64,000 nucleotides of DNA from Lingula anatina (Eukaryota > Brachiopoda > Lingulata > Lingulida > Lingulidae): the NCBI RefSeq assembly GCF_001039355.2, contig NW_019776057.1, forward strand, positions 1 through 64,000, given 5' to 3'. Each line of letters starts with the position of its first letter. Position 1 is the first letter of the stretch. Under the pieces are notes generated by a model that was given only the letters and a program-made list of their open reading frames with translations, was not told the origin of the DNA and made no database searches. This document shows positions 37,474 through 49,978 of this stretch, in pieces. The translations under genes were made by a program, and so were the position numbers.

Positions 37474-38922
37474 ACCTGTGAATTACACTCTTGGTAGCAA
37501 AAGACTTCAGGGAAGACCTCTCTGGACAAGAAAACATTTCCTTGTTTGTGATCTTGCTCGGTATAGACCCAGTTGGCACAGTGGCCTCAGAAAAAGCCAA
37601 ATTAACTTTAACATCAGTATCACTCATATTAAAACTGCTCAAGGAAGAGAGACACCTTTTCTCATGTTGTAGGAATCAAGAAAGCCAAATTGTTGTAATT
37701 GGACACTCCAGTCCACGCAGGTTTGGAAGACATCTGTCAAGCTGGATGTAGAAAAATGGCAGCAAAAGAGCACCCCTTCACTCCATCTGAAGAAACTAGG
37801 GCCTCATGCATCTCCTCAGCATTTGTTATATTGTGGCTTTCATTTACATACATGCCTTTCTACAACATCAGTCATTTCCACACTAGTTGGTTGGTCAGTG
37901 ACATTTTCAGTTTCTGCAAGGCTTTGAACTCTTTTGCTGACCATAAGATCACTGTGTATCAAATAACACTTCTCAAATATGCCTGAAATATAAATATAGC
38001 ATACTATAGACACATGAAAACACTTATCTCAAAGTTAATTGATACATTGATGTTCAAAACATAATTTATTATCCCATTTGTCCATGTTTTATAAGTAAGA
38101 CATGATTTCGAATATAAATTATGATGAGCCTAGCAATTTTGTCAGGACCAGCCCTAGCTTCAATCTAATTTCAATTGTAACCCTTAAATTTATTTTACCC
38201 AAATACCCTTAAACCTACATAAATACCCACACAAATATAGCTTAAAAGATTATCACAGGTCCTTAGGCTGCAATTTCATTATTTGAAAGGGGCATTTTTC
38301 TTTAATAAAAGAAAAAAAATGAACCGTTTACCGTTAAAAATTTGCACCTAAATCATTTTCCTGAGTGAACTTTTTTCTGGCTTTGGGCCTGTATTAAAAT
38401 ACAAACAAATCCGTTGCTTACCTGAACCAAGTGGCACCAGTAAATGGATTTTTGTCTCCACTGACATCTGCAAGTTAATCCCATGATATATTTCGTTATA
38501 GGCTCGTTTTTTTTCCTGTGTGGATGGTTTCCAGCACAAACCAAGCCCATATCTCTGTGCTGGTCTCATGGTGTAACCCATTCATTCTCCCAAAGATACT
38601 TGAAAATGTCCAATTGCGGTCATCGGAGACAAAAGAATCCACATCTGACAAGAATCAGTTTGCTTTCGTAACTCAAGCTGTTTTACTTCACGTAAACGCG
38701 ACAAAGATGACTGTTGATATCTCTGTTGCAATTTTTCAATACACTACATGTTTTTTCATATCTGTAGGCAGAGTATAAACCACATGATATACGACTTCCT
38801 TGAGGAAGACTTGCAAAGACACAGTCTGCGATTTCCGCCATGTTGGATAATGACGTTGTGTTGTTCTGACATTAGTACATTAGTTTCACATGATTTTAAA
38901 ATGTGTCAGGTGCTTGTTTTAA

Positions 38923-38997
<75 letters not shown>

Positions 38998-39479
38998 AGA
39001 ATAGGTTAAATGGAAAAAAAAGGTCAACTTACAGTGTTTTAGACCATTTGTTGACTTGAAAGAGATAGCTGAAGTTGAGTGCACCGATATACATGTATGT
39101 GTCTGGATATATTTACGAAAAATGAAGAAATTAGGTCATGTTCTATCTGTTACAACGGACAAGTTGTAGAACAGCAGTAAATTTTGATTTCATGTATAAA
39201 TAGATTAATGAGTTATCTGTTGGTCCTGAACACCCTTTATCCCAAAGACCTGTGAAGATGAAGACATTGTCAAAAATAGAAGGGGGGTGTTCAAAGCATG
39301 TGGTTCGTAGCCCTAAGAAAAACGTTTGGTTTGTTACCATGGAAACAAAGAGAGTGAAAAAAGTGTATATCATTTTAATCCCCTATCTTTAGGTTATAAT
39401 ATATCACCAAACTAATTCATTTAGTGACACCTGTATAAACTGTAAGGCCAATTAATATAACCCTGTTTTTCAGGGAACT
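36388..39479. other. Unassigned insert with long A runs
   Basis: No match to the VWD unit. It contains 'ggtcaaggtcactgg' near 36480, an A run at 37438-37471 (34 nt) and another at 38924-38995 (72 nt); both could be tails of + strand retroposed sequences or assembly-sensitive homopolymers. Minus-strand frames near 37640-37440 and 38580-38380 look weakly protein-like but match nothing I recognise. Confidence 0.4.
38924..38995 (+). repeat. 72-base poly(A) run
   Basis: Uninterrupted A. A second run of 34 lies at 37438-37471. Confidence 0.95.
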
Positions 39480-39815
39480 GCGGCTAACTTTTCTATTCAA
39501 GGTGGTTGAGGGGTTAGTTCCAGCGATACCCCCCGACACTTACTTCGTACCAGTCTCTAACAAACGTCGTATAAGGGCTAAATCTTTCATTGACTTTGAC
39601 TCTGAAAACATTGTGAAAGTACTAATAACAGTCGCTGCTTTCACTTACAACGTTGTAAAACACTCGTCAGAAAAAACTCTTTCTTCGTCAGAACAGTTTC
39701 CGATTGGAATGGTCTCAGTGACCAACAAGTAAACGTTGAAACTGTTGAAAGCTTTAGATCAGGACTGCTATTTGACTAAGTTTCCCATGCGCTCTCTTTT
39801 ATCCGTCTACTTCAT
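39480..39815 (+). pseudogene. Frameshifted 3' end of a second LINE ORF
   Basis: The first frame reads GLVPAIPPDTYFVPVSNKRR then IRAKSFIDFDSENIVKV (39502 onward). After a frameshift another frame reads NSRCF and then NSFFVRTVSDWNGLSDQQV and ETVESFRSGL up to about 39772. Ending with SFFxRTVxDWNxL..V...S.E.F...L is typical of the C-terminus of several LINE RT ORFs. The part upstream is missing (5' truncation). It differs in type from the LINE at 33413-36387. Confidence 0.65.
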
Positions 39816-39861
39816 ACCAGTATTGGTGTCTCTAGACGTACACGAACAGATACAGAATTTT

Positions 39862-40070
39862 TGGTTGATAACCCCCCCCCCCCCCCCCAAAACTGTCACT
39901 GGCCATATTTCTGTAAGTAGGGATTTGTTTCAGGAAATGTTGCAGCCTCAGATATTGTTCATATAAAGGTTCAAACACACCATATATGGTGTAAATCCGT
40001 TCACCCCCACCTTGCCGCATTTTCTACATTTGGTCTGGTTTTCTCGTGGACGCACACTTAAATGTGTTTT
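39862..40070. other. Junction region back into the VWD unit
   Basis: Contains a C run at about 39871-39888. From about 40070 the sequence again matches intron 2 of copies A and D ('tatgcta.ac.gtgcaac'). Confidence 0.5.
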
Positions 40071-41120
40071 TTTTATGCTATACCGTGCAACAACGTCGCG
40101 CATTAATTAACGTCATTTAGTTGCACACTGCGTAAGCTGGCGGTCTGGCGATCCAATATAATTCGAAGTTCCAATCACCAAAGCAACAAAACTAATATCA
40201 TTTTAACCCAAATATGGATGCAATCGTGTCTTCTGTGCATGTATAAAACTTACGATAAATATATCTGACAGAATTTTTTTTTTCATTTTTCTTTGGGAGG
40301 GTGACCTCTGGTAAGTGTAGAAGGAGCATTTATCAACTACTTATAATGATTTCAATCTTTTTTGTTGTTGTTGTGAAACAGTCACACGATCTGAATAGTT
40401 TAAAGGTGTATTTTTTTTGGGGGGGGGGTGCGTGAACCAACCCACCACTTTTTTCTAATCATTCTCAAAGATAGTGTTCCCTCGATTCGTCTGCTAAGAT
40501 CAATCCTCTTATCAAGGCATATCATTAGAGTCATCGTACTTTGCTCATTATTCGAGTATTGTCACAGGGCTACTTGACGGCCCAATTTACAATTCTCCGT
40601 TCAATTATACAAATTTTTGCAGTTTGCGTGTCCTGACAAAATATGTTCATGTTCTTTGTCAAAATAGGTACAGGTTCATTGCCAAAATAGGTATAGGTTC
40701 GAATTCGTTCCAGATGTTTATTCTACTTGTACTGCCATTGAAGCCCTGTACAAAGTTATTTTCAGAAAGGACAACAAATTAATTATCCAAAGTATAAACA
40801 CAAGAGAGATATGATGTTTTATATAATGTTTATATGTTAATAAGATTTATAATAATGCTGACAATATTTCATTGAGGTACTGGCCATTTGTACCTCTGCT
40901 TCTTTACTAAGAGTAATTTAAAACACTATCATACCAAAACTTCTTTTTACTTGCCTATAACGGTTATGGGAAACGGACTACGTTTCCTATAGCGGACTAC
41001 AGTACATCTTCATGCTACGCACCCATTTTTTTTTTTTTTTTTTGCTATTCATGCTTTAAAGATTCTATAAATAATGCCTGAACAAAGCTATCATTATTTT
41101 TGTCTTTTTTATGATTATAG

Positions 41121-42080
41121 TTACATGTAAGAGATGAAATACCTGAAATCGTAGAGACAACAATTACAGGACCTCAAGACCTGCACGATGGGCCATTTTT
41201 TCGCATCACGGTTGTGTGGCTAGATTCCCACATACCAGGATGGTATCTCTGTATTGAATGCAAATTCTTCAGGATCAAGCTCTATATTGCCCGTCACTGT
41301 ATGGTGATTGTAATCCCCCCCATTTGGTGCGACCGTATTCTTGGAATATGTGGCGACTGGAACACATTCCCACTTAACGACGAGACCATCTTAACCATTC
41401 CGGTGAGCGATGCTACCCCTTGGGGACCCCTCGTAGAGGAGTCTTCTGCTTTGTGGCCGTAAGTTAAAATATTTTGTATTAGCCATTACTGGTAAATTGA
41501 GTGCTCTAAGCGAGGCGGGAAACTAACCCGACTTCTCCCCCCCCCCCCCCTCCTGTATTCGAATTTTTTTTGTATTAACCATTATACCGCTGAATACAGG
41601 GCATTAAGAGAGGGGGGAACTAACCCTACTGCTTCAATCCCCCGTGGAAAACTGTTTCTACCGCTCTAAAAAACTGTTATAATAGTACGTTTTTTGTAGT
41701 ATGCAAGACTTAAAACAGTATTCTTCGGGCGTTATATTTTTTTCTCAGTCCCTGGAAGGGAACAGAACTCGCCATTTTGATTTATGAAAGGAGGGGGGAG
41801 CGCCCTGGTTTCACCTATGATTACATATTAGTTGAAATTGAATAACTTTATTTTTCTTATCATTGCTATTCATGGACTGCCTTTATTAAGGATCCACGTT
41901 AATGTTAATTTCACTTTAATGAACATCATCCCAGAATTCATTGAAAGCTAAATGTATAACACTTAACCCTCTTTTTAAAATGTAGTGATATTTCGTAACA
42001 ATATCACCACTTGCGCACCAAAATTGATAAGACGAAATGCTAGCGGAGTCATTAATGACACATTTCATTTCAGGTGGTAA
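41121..42080 (+). pseudogene. VWD copy C, exons 3 and 4 only
   Basis: Intron 2 similarity begins at about 40070. Exon 3 is 41121-41458, assuming the acceptor TATAG just before it; 338 nt, as in copy A. It encodes an intact second half of the VWD domain (FRITVVWLDSHIPGWYLCIE, then IPPIWCDRILGICGDWN). Exon 4 is 42074-42080 (one Trp codon then TAA). No exon 1, exon 2 or promoter belonging to C is present between B and C. It is either a partial copy left by unequal recombination or, if spliced to copy B exon 2, the working 3' half of a B/C gene. The start of exon 3 adds two residues relative to where the aligned sequence of other copies begins. Confidence 0.7.
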
Positions 42081-44114
42081 ATGGACAAGACCCCAGACGC
42101 CGCCAACTACTCCGAACTACTTACCCTCGTATCTTCCTACGGCTGGTTAAATGCCTTGAGACAGATTCATAATTCTTTCTTTACTTTTTTGGCACGCGTT
42201 TGTCCAAAATTGAAAATAACAAGCATCACGGTTTATACACTTTTGCAGTATGAAGTGTGTATAGCCGTTTTTGCATAATGTTGTCTTCGATAGTGCCCAA
42301 GAGCGTGTTGCAAATATAAATGAAGTGGTGAGCGTAATGATATCGACCAATGATTTAAAAGCTAGGGCCATTATGTCTTTATTTGGAAGTGCACTGTGCA
42401 TGTATGTAAATGTTAACTTTTTCTCGAAATAAGTAATTTCGTAATTAAGTAATTAATAAAGTCGAGGTACAGCATAGAATTCGCTTATAATTACTAGCAT
42501 GAGAATCGCATGACATATTTGGAGACAAGCAATGTCAAAATTATTACAGACGTTTGTGCTTTCTTGATAATGAAGAAAAGGTCAGCTCATGGACGTGCAT
42601 GTAATAGGACACTAAGGGTACTGTATTCAGTCGATGGTGTGAGCTAAAGGGGAGTGCTGGACGCCCCCTCAAACCTTACATCCAAATATATGGACATAAG
42701 ACCACTTGGGACCCATATGATGTCCTTGAAACTATTCAAATAACTAGCAAAAAACATTTCTCTTTTCGTAATTTCGTAGTCTTGCAACTTGAAAACATCC
42801 TTGGATTCTGAAGGGACCTTCCGTCAGCGAACTAAAATGATCTTTACTTAAACGGAGGCAACCCTGCAGCGGCTATAAGACAAAATGATAAACGGAAATC
42901 AACAATGGACACTGAATATTGAAATCGGTGGTGCTCGCAATCCTTTTGGTTCTTCGTTGACTTTGCTTACATGTTTAAATATTGACAACCATTGAAATTT
43001 TTGTATATAACCCTGAGGACATATAATATGGTTATTAATATAGAGGTGTTCACGTTTCTTAATTTAAGCTATAGCCTCTATGTTTTCTTTGATTCATTTC
43101 TACAGTTTATTTCTACAGAGTGGTCAAACTGAGTGGGAAATTGTCAATCTTAGTTATGCAACTGTACACCATAAATGTTAAAACGAAAAAAGTATGTACC
43201 GTTGAAGCAAAGAAATAATTGAGAAAAATTCTAGAAACAAATTCTGCAATGTACTATGGCATTTATAGCGTATGCGGGTGCTTATTATTCGAAACGTGTA
43301 TTACATGGTATCATATAATTTTGATTTTTTAAAAGCATTGGTTGTCGTTCAAATCTCCTGTGTTTCGCCGTGCTTGTGCTTAAGCATAATAAAATGTTGT
43401 TAAACATATGTACTTTGTTTTTCGTAATTTTTGTTTGCAGCATGCATTGATAAACATTGATAAACAGTGCTCGAGAATTTCGTTCTCGAGGAAAATATAT
43501 TTTATGCGAATCAGACAAATTATTTAAGGGTAAAAAGCTCAGGCTAATTCAACTGATAGTAGCACATAGAGGGTTTATTCTTTCCAATAGTTGACAAGTA
43601 AAACAAGAAGAAAAATACCTCAAGAGCTTAAAGTGAGTGAAACGTGCCTTTGGTGTCCTCCACTGAATCTGCCATTGCATGTTTCGTAGCTTCAAAGCAA
43701 TTTATAAAATCTAAAACTAAAAAAGTCATCCCCAATGCACGGCGTAAATTGATACATAAAATCACTGTCCACTGTTTTCATATTAAATGGATTTTTTCAC
43801 AAAAAAATCACTGAATGAACCAGTAAATAAGCTCATGATATTAAAAAATCAAATCCACAGTATTGTACAGTATCCTCTGGAGGATGCACCTGGTGCGTAA
43901 ACCCAAAAAGTTTTGAAACTTTGGTGGAGTGATTGGGTTCCACATAGCACAGACACAAACCGTCGCACTTGAGAGCGGGGTCATCCATACCATCTTTGGC
44001 TTTTTTTAGCCTGTAATCTCTATAAATATCAATTTGGCCAATAAATTGGCCAGGCATAAAGGTTTAATATATTGTATGTTTTATATTTTAATATATTAAA
44101 ATTAAACTTATTAT

Positions 44115-44117
<3 letters not shown>
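42081..44117 (+). repeat. 3' flank of VWD copy C
   Basis: Close match to 54378-56300 (copy D) and 7940-9990 (copy A), including the conserved block 42521-42666 and AATAAA near 43388. C and D share 'aagtaattaataaagtcgagg', which A lacks, so C and D are closer to each other. Confidence 0.65.
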
Positions 44118-44154
<37 letters not shown>

Positions 44155-44179
44155 NNNNNNNNNNNNNNNNNNNNNNNNN
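44118..44179. other. Poly(T) run followed by assembly gap
   Basis: 37 T at 44118-44154, then 25 N at 44155-44179. The true sequence between the 3' flank of C and the spacer of unit D is unknown, so material may be missing here. Confidence 0.95.
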
Positions 44180-45506
44180 ATTACAAGGCCTTGCCCTGTG
44201 AGCATTTATTTTTATTCATTTGAAAGTTCATTTGATTAAAGTGAAATGGCTATCTTTTAACTATTGACCCTTCTTTCTAGTATCTACTGATAAATAAGTT
44301 TCTTGAAGAGTACACCGGTATGAAGATGCCTGATGTTGGAAAGGGTAGGTCTAGCTACTGTAACCACGCATTAAGCGCTGGATAAAGTAACGTTTACGTG
44401 GAACGATCTTCTACTTTATTGGACAGCATAACGATTGGATAAGATATTGCTTTGATGCTGAACGACTAGATTACACACACGCAAACACACACACACATAC
44501 ACACACTCACATCCTATGTAACCTTCTCCTTGTTGCTCAGCTGAAGCGGTTTTATAACCAACTTCTAAGGCAACCCGCACACACGCACACACTCACACGC
44601 GCACGCGGGAGCACACATAATTAGTCCTATATAACCTTCTCCTTGTTGCTCAGCTGATGCGGTTTATAACCAACTTCTAAGGCAGCCCGCACACTGGAGG
44701 ATCAGAGGTCGTGATGAATGAGATTTTGCCTTTCCGTTGGTGTATCAATAAATGTACAACGGGGCCATTCGTTATTTTATACTAGTGTATGCATGGCTAC
44801 TAGTATGCGGTGTAATTATTTTCTTAGTTGATTTCACAATTTGCTTAATAATAAGTGTCTCAAGAAGAGTAGTTTGACTACTGATAAGTGAAGTAAAAGC
44901 TGGTTAAGCTAAACTTACACCACGCTAATGCTGTTCTCTATTGTGCCAGCTGATTTATACACAACGAATGGTCCCTCCTGCCTTTCAATTTATAGTAGAG
45001 ATGTCGTTTTCAACTGATGATATATGTACCATTGCATATGCTTATAGCACGGGGAACATCTAAATCTTTGTTCGCGTATTTAACAACGGTACTGTTAAAG
45101 GTTTGGTGGATTCACTGAAGACCTGGTGTAAACTGTAAGTAATGGAGAATATAATAATACGGCAAATAAAATTTAAGAAATGATCTCACGCAAACTCATG
45201 GCATGTTGCCCATGTTTGAGACCTTTTTATTAACATTACGTATATTTCAGCCAAATGTGCAACTGCTTCACCTTGATTTGTGCTGTGCAGAGCTTATGCT
45301 GCTATAGTACAACGTGTAAAAACACAGATACTCCACTGCTGCGTAGTTACCGTATAAATGACTTACAAATCTTTAGTGTGAAATTATGTTGAATAGACGT
45401 TTAAGTAAAGCGAGGAAAGGTTCAACATTGTTGCGGAGAAGATAACAGAATAATGTTGAAGATGGTTTATTTTTACACTGTTCATTTATTTATTTAGTCA
45501 TTCATT

Positions 45507-45516
<10 letters not shown>

Positions 45517-45554
<38 letters not shown>
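45517..45554. repeat. (ATT)n microsatellite
   Basis: About 12 ATT units, equivalent to the tract at 24810-24857. Confidence 0.9.
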
Positions 45555-45555
<1 letters not shown>

Positions 45556-46012
45556 TTTTGTCCTGTTGGCTTCGGAAATGGCCAGGGTGCGTTCATATTA
45601 AATACAACTGCTCATCTTTTACCAAAGCCACAGGGGACAGTGCAGATTTCAGCCAAGAAATAATATTTTTCTAAACCCTCTCTATATACGGGTCTATGTA
45701 CGTTTAAATACCTGGAACGTACCTTTTTTCAAATGGCCAAAACAAGTCCCTAACACAGTTTGAAGATAATGCCAAAAAGATTCCATAAAGTTTCAATGTT
45801 CTCAATTAATGTGTAGGCGACATTATTATTACTAAATTGTAGTGTCGCTGATCGAGTTTATTGCTTTATTATTATTATTGTTGTTTATTGATCGGCTTTT
45901 AGAGGACCCATACCTGCATATGAGAGAGGTACATGTATCTATTTGGATCACCATTGAGTTCAAAACCACCCCTTGTGGGCATAAAACCCTTAACTGATCA
46001 GACGATTGATGA

Positions 46013-46734
46013 CCCAGCAGGCATAGTTGCGTTGGATCAACGTTAAAAACAGGTTGATACGTTGAATTGCCGTTGATCTACCTAAATTCAAAGTTAAATC
46101 AACGTTGATCCAGCCACGTTGACTCAAAGTTGTTTTTTGGTCAATGACACAACCTTGCAGTTATGGATTGTAATTTAAAATATTAATTATTGAAAACGTG
46201 ATACTTTGTTTATCAATACTGTAACTAAATTTATCAAAATAATAACAAAATGGTTTTAAAGTAAAAGTGACAGTTGTTTTATGTCTTTAGTTAATTAGTG
46301 AATTTTCTTAACTTGTTATTCAGAAATACATTCCAATAAACTGAATTCCTCGCAAGGTCAGCTAACACTAGGATGAATAAGTTGCTGTAAATGTGATGGA
46401 GTAAACAGTACTTGGTAACCTGTTATAGATAGACAGGTTGAGGTGACTGTGACCTTGTTATATATAATAATCTAAATATTAATATATTATCTATATATTA
46501 ATCTAAACCTATGAAATTTTAACATAGAAGCCATACATTTATACTCTACATATATTTAGCCATCAAATATGTCCTTCTGCTAAACACATCTAGGCAAATT
46601 CCCCGCTGGGTAGGTGATATAACATTGTTTTCTGACGTTGACACAACTTTCAAATCCAACGTTTATTCAATGTCTTTTCAACGTTATGGTTCAACGTTGT
46701 TTCAACGTTAAAACAACATAATTTGCCCGCTGGG
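46013..46734. mobile_element. Inverted-repeat DNA element (722 bp), copy 2
   Basis: Same family as 22839-23565 (starts CCCAGCAGGCATAG, ends GCCCGCTGGG). It is flanked by GA (46011-46012 and 46735-46736). Unit B at 25310-25311 has the empty site with a single GA. The internal AT run is shorter than in copy 1. Confidence 0.82.
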
Positions 46735-46744
46735 GAGTATCTAT

Positions 46745-46957
46745 CACCCCATTTCCATAGATTAGATCGACCTACTTTAGATCGACCTAACTCCCTGGGG
46801 GTTCATGCTAAATAGCTGTCAGCCGGGCGGACACGAAAGTTAATTACCCCTTACAGCTTGTAGTAGGCGGGACGGACATTTAAGTCGGATTATCTGAAAG
46901 TAATCTAGTGAGACTCCCCGCGGGGATAGATCGATCTAAAATCTACGGGAATAGAGC
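46745..46957. mobile_element. Foldback element, copy 2
   Basis: Inverted-repeat arms ('gatcgacctaactccctggg' against 'gactccccgcggggatagat'), related to 25425-25650 but at another site 11 bp after the previous element. Unit B at about 25310-25325 lacks it. CTAT occurs on both sides (46741-46744, 46958-46961), a possible 4-bp duplication. Confidence 0.6.
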
Positions 46958-48015
46958 CTATATAAAGGAAAACACGCTATGGCCTTAGTTATTCACTAAC
47001 TATCTGGTAACTGGTTGGCCCGTCTTTGCGGTCGTTTGGTCGGTAACAGAAACTTGGTGACCGCAGACGCGCAACACGGGTACTACCCAGTTTTATAAGG
47101 CCATTCTAAGAATTGTAGGGAGGAGGTTGGCGTTTGTGTTCATTACTTACAGTTGATGTTTTTCCTATTTTCAGTGTGCTTATCCATAACCTCTACCAGC
47201 TCCACTGATTAATTTTTCACTAGATATTCACAGATAATGTCGCTGGTTAAAAATGATCAATCTTCTAACTATAAATGGAAAATGAGCCTTTAATATCTGC
47301 CGCCCTGGTAGAGGGTAGCCTATCCCCATATTTTACTTGATAACCCTATTAGGAAGGCGTGCAAGTGTGAACAACGACTGCATGCTACGTTGTATGTTTG
47401 GAAAAAGCCCCGCACAGTCTATAGACTTTTATTATATTACCATTAGTGAAGCTGAGAGGTGTATCTAACTTAAATGATAAATACAAGTGAAATTTAAAGG
47501 CAAATACGTGTTGTTGCCGCTCGCTGTAGGGACGCCCGATGTGTTTTATAATATGGATGTTTTAAAAAGAACTTAGGAATTGAAAGGATCCCAGTATGAA
47601 ATGTTGATGATTATACGTATGCTGTTATTTGTCTGATATGAACGCATTACGATAACCTAAAAATATCCGTCCAATGACATGGCCCCTTGCAAAACCCATG
47701 GCTTGGCTAGGTAAGCTATCTGCTGGCTGAGTGTTCTTAAGGTTCTTAGAAGGAAATGTTGATGATTATACGTATTCTGTCATTGGTCTGCTATGAACGC
47801 ATTACGATAACCTAAAAATATCCCTCCAATGACATGGCTCCTTGCAAAACCCATGATTTGGCTGGGTTAACTATCTGCTGACTGAAAGTAATATAGAAAG
47901 TACCGTTAAGATGGAAAGATGGAGTCTAAGAAATGTCGTCGTGTTAATTCCCTATCTCAAATACGTAATTTTGCGGAGAGATTTGTTTGCTATATAAAAA
48001 GGTAGGTAAGTCTTG

Positions 48016-49829
48016 TTATTTCAACACTCTGGCACACCTTGTGCTGGAGCACGCTAAAAAAGACATTCCGAAAAACCTTCTTGATGCACGTAAGAAACTG
48101 GACAGTCACAATCTCAATCAACTATGTAATTACAGCTCACTAGGAGAACCATCGGTGTTTTAGTGATTAGTTGTCAAAATATGAGGTCTTAACATCACAA
48201 ATAACTAAGTATTTTGAAAGGGAATCACGGAATTGTTGGGGGGAGGGGGTAAATTTACATGCACCTGTGGTGTTGGGATCCTCCTGTGTTTGAACCCTCT
48301 TGCAAATTAGGGAAAGCTGTTGTTTTTAACAACAGTATTCTTAAAAATGGCGATTTTTCAGTTTAATAAAATGTGAAAAATCAACTCAATGTAGAGTGAG
48401 TTTGCAGCAAATTCCTTTCCTGTTCATTGATTATGCGATGTATCTGCATCTTTTTTGCTAACCAACAAACCACTACGTTTTGAAATATTCAGTATTTTTG
48501 TGTGGTGTCTTAATTGTCTTTCGTATGTTATCACATCTTTTAATTTGAAGGATAAGCGCTTAATAAAAAGTTCATTCCATACGAAGAAAGATGCTATAAA
48601 AACTGTGGGTGGCCAAAGACGTCTTGTTAAGCTTCCCAAGGGCACTAAAAAGAGTGAAAGCTAGAAGTAAGGAGCGCGAACCCTTCTGTGTTACTCAGAA
48701 TACAAATTAATGTTTGATTAAAATTCTTCTGTGCTGATGATACCAATTAACTTAGGTGTTGGTTTGAACGCATCACATTAACACGCAGCTCTTTGTGTGA
48801 CATAAAAATGATTTCAATCATAATCCAGTACAATGTTAGGTATAATCATACAGCTTGGCAAAAGCTAAGAAGCGTGTTGGAAATGTATGGAAAATCAAAG
48901 CGGTCATGCTGCATGAATGCATGGCCTCATTTTGTCAGTTTTTTGGCCTTGACTTCATTCTTTTTTAATGAAAACGAAGACTGTCATCGAAGATGGATAA
49001 AAATAAAGACGTTTAATTAAACTTGAAAAAAGACACCTGTACCAGCAACATTTTCTCGACAGACTAGAAAAATATTACGCATTTCAATTAATTGCGCAGT
49101 TTCTGCCTACTCAAGCATTTCGCTGTCTCCGATGCTTTTAATAAATAATGTCAATTAAGTGTGGCTGGAAAAGATTGATTTTTGTTCAATTCTTACTGCG
49201 TTGAGATAAAACTGGAGTGAAGTTTATACTGCCGTCTCTTATCCATAATCTAAATATCGAGTATTTCAGAAAAACTCTATGATCAGGCCATTCTTACATG
49301 GATGTTTGATAAACAATTGGCATTATCGATTTCTGAAACAACGACAGTGACCCCCGTAATCTTAAATGCATGTTAGAGTTTATGGTGACTCTACTTGAAT
49401 AATATAGTCTGAACAGTAAAGGGGTTTCAGCTGGGAAATTTGGTCATTTATGTTACCGATCACCATCGCACGTCATTTAGGAACATTAAAAATATATCGT
49501 TGCCTAAAATCTTTAGATTGTTAAACAGTGAGCCAATTGGACTTTGAAAATGTTGGTCTGGTAATTTGAGAGACATCGACATTGATTTTCAAGCAGAATT
49601 TATGAAAACGCTATCAACATACTCAGTGTTTGCCTCTTAGGAAAATTAGTTGCTGGACCGAAAGTTCAGCCATCTTGAGAGTAGCTGTCTCGAATGTCTG
49701 CCGGGTGGGAAAACTTCTCAGCCCGTTCTGAAAGTTGTCCAGCCTTAATTTCTAACACTGAACATACTTGAAATAACGATTTTCTGCAAACGATTCAAAA
49801 AGAGACGAGGCACAGTTGTGGCAATTAAG
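48016..49829. repeat. Upstream region of VWD unit D
   Basis: Paralogous to 1-2270. It has the protein-like relic block once (about 48500-49015) and an extra unmatched stretch at about 49620-49765. Confidence 0.55.
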
Positions 49830-49928
49830 ACGCATGCGCTCGCTTTGTATGCCACCGTGGCGAAGGCGGTCTACACGCCCACTTAAAAATGAATATATAA
49901 GATGGGTGGAGGAGAGAAAATATCAGTT
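49830..49928 (+). promoter_or_regulatory. Core promoter of VWD copy D
   Basis: ACGCATGCGC at 49830-49839, the inverted repeat GCCACCGTGGC just downstream, TATATAAG at 49894-49901 and TCAGTT at 49923-49928 (A at 49925), with the ATG at 49979. Same spacing as copies A, B and E. Confidence 0.75.
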
Positions 49929-49978
49929 GTTGTGCACCTCTCCTTGAACACCAGTGCCAGAAAGACTCCAGCTTGAAG

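Larger units (their letters stand above)
44180..48015. repeat. Intergenic spacer of VWD unit D
   Basis: Paralogous to 22379-26380 and about 56300-58725. Compared with unit B it has an extra tandem copy of a CA-rich plus 'cctatataaccttctccttg' block (44515-44580 and 44625-44690), which unit E also has. A unit D-specific tandem duplication lies at about 47597-47735 and 47752-47893 ('atacgtat.ctgt.att' to 'ctatctgctg'). No gene was recognised. Confidence 0.7.

Noticed and set aside
37301-37672. Frame with a lysine run
   Set aside because: Translation of the poly(A) run at 37438-37471; the same applies to 38748-38999.
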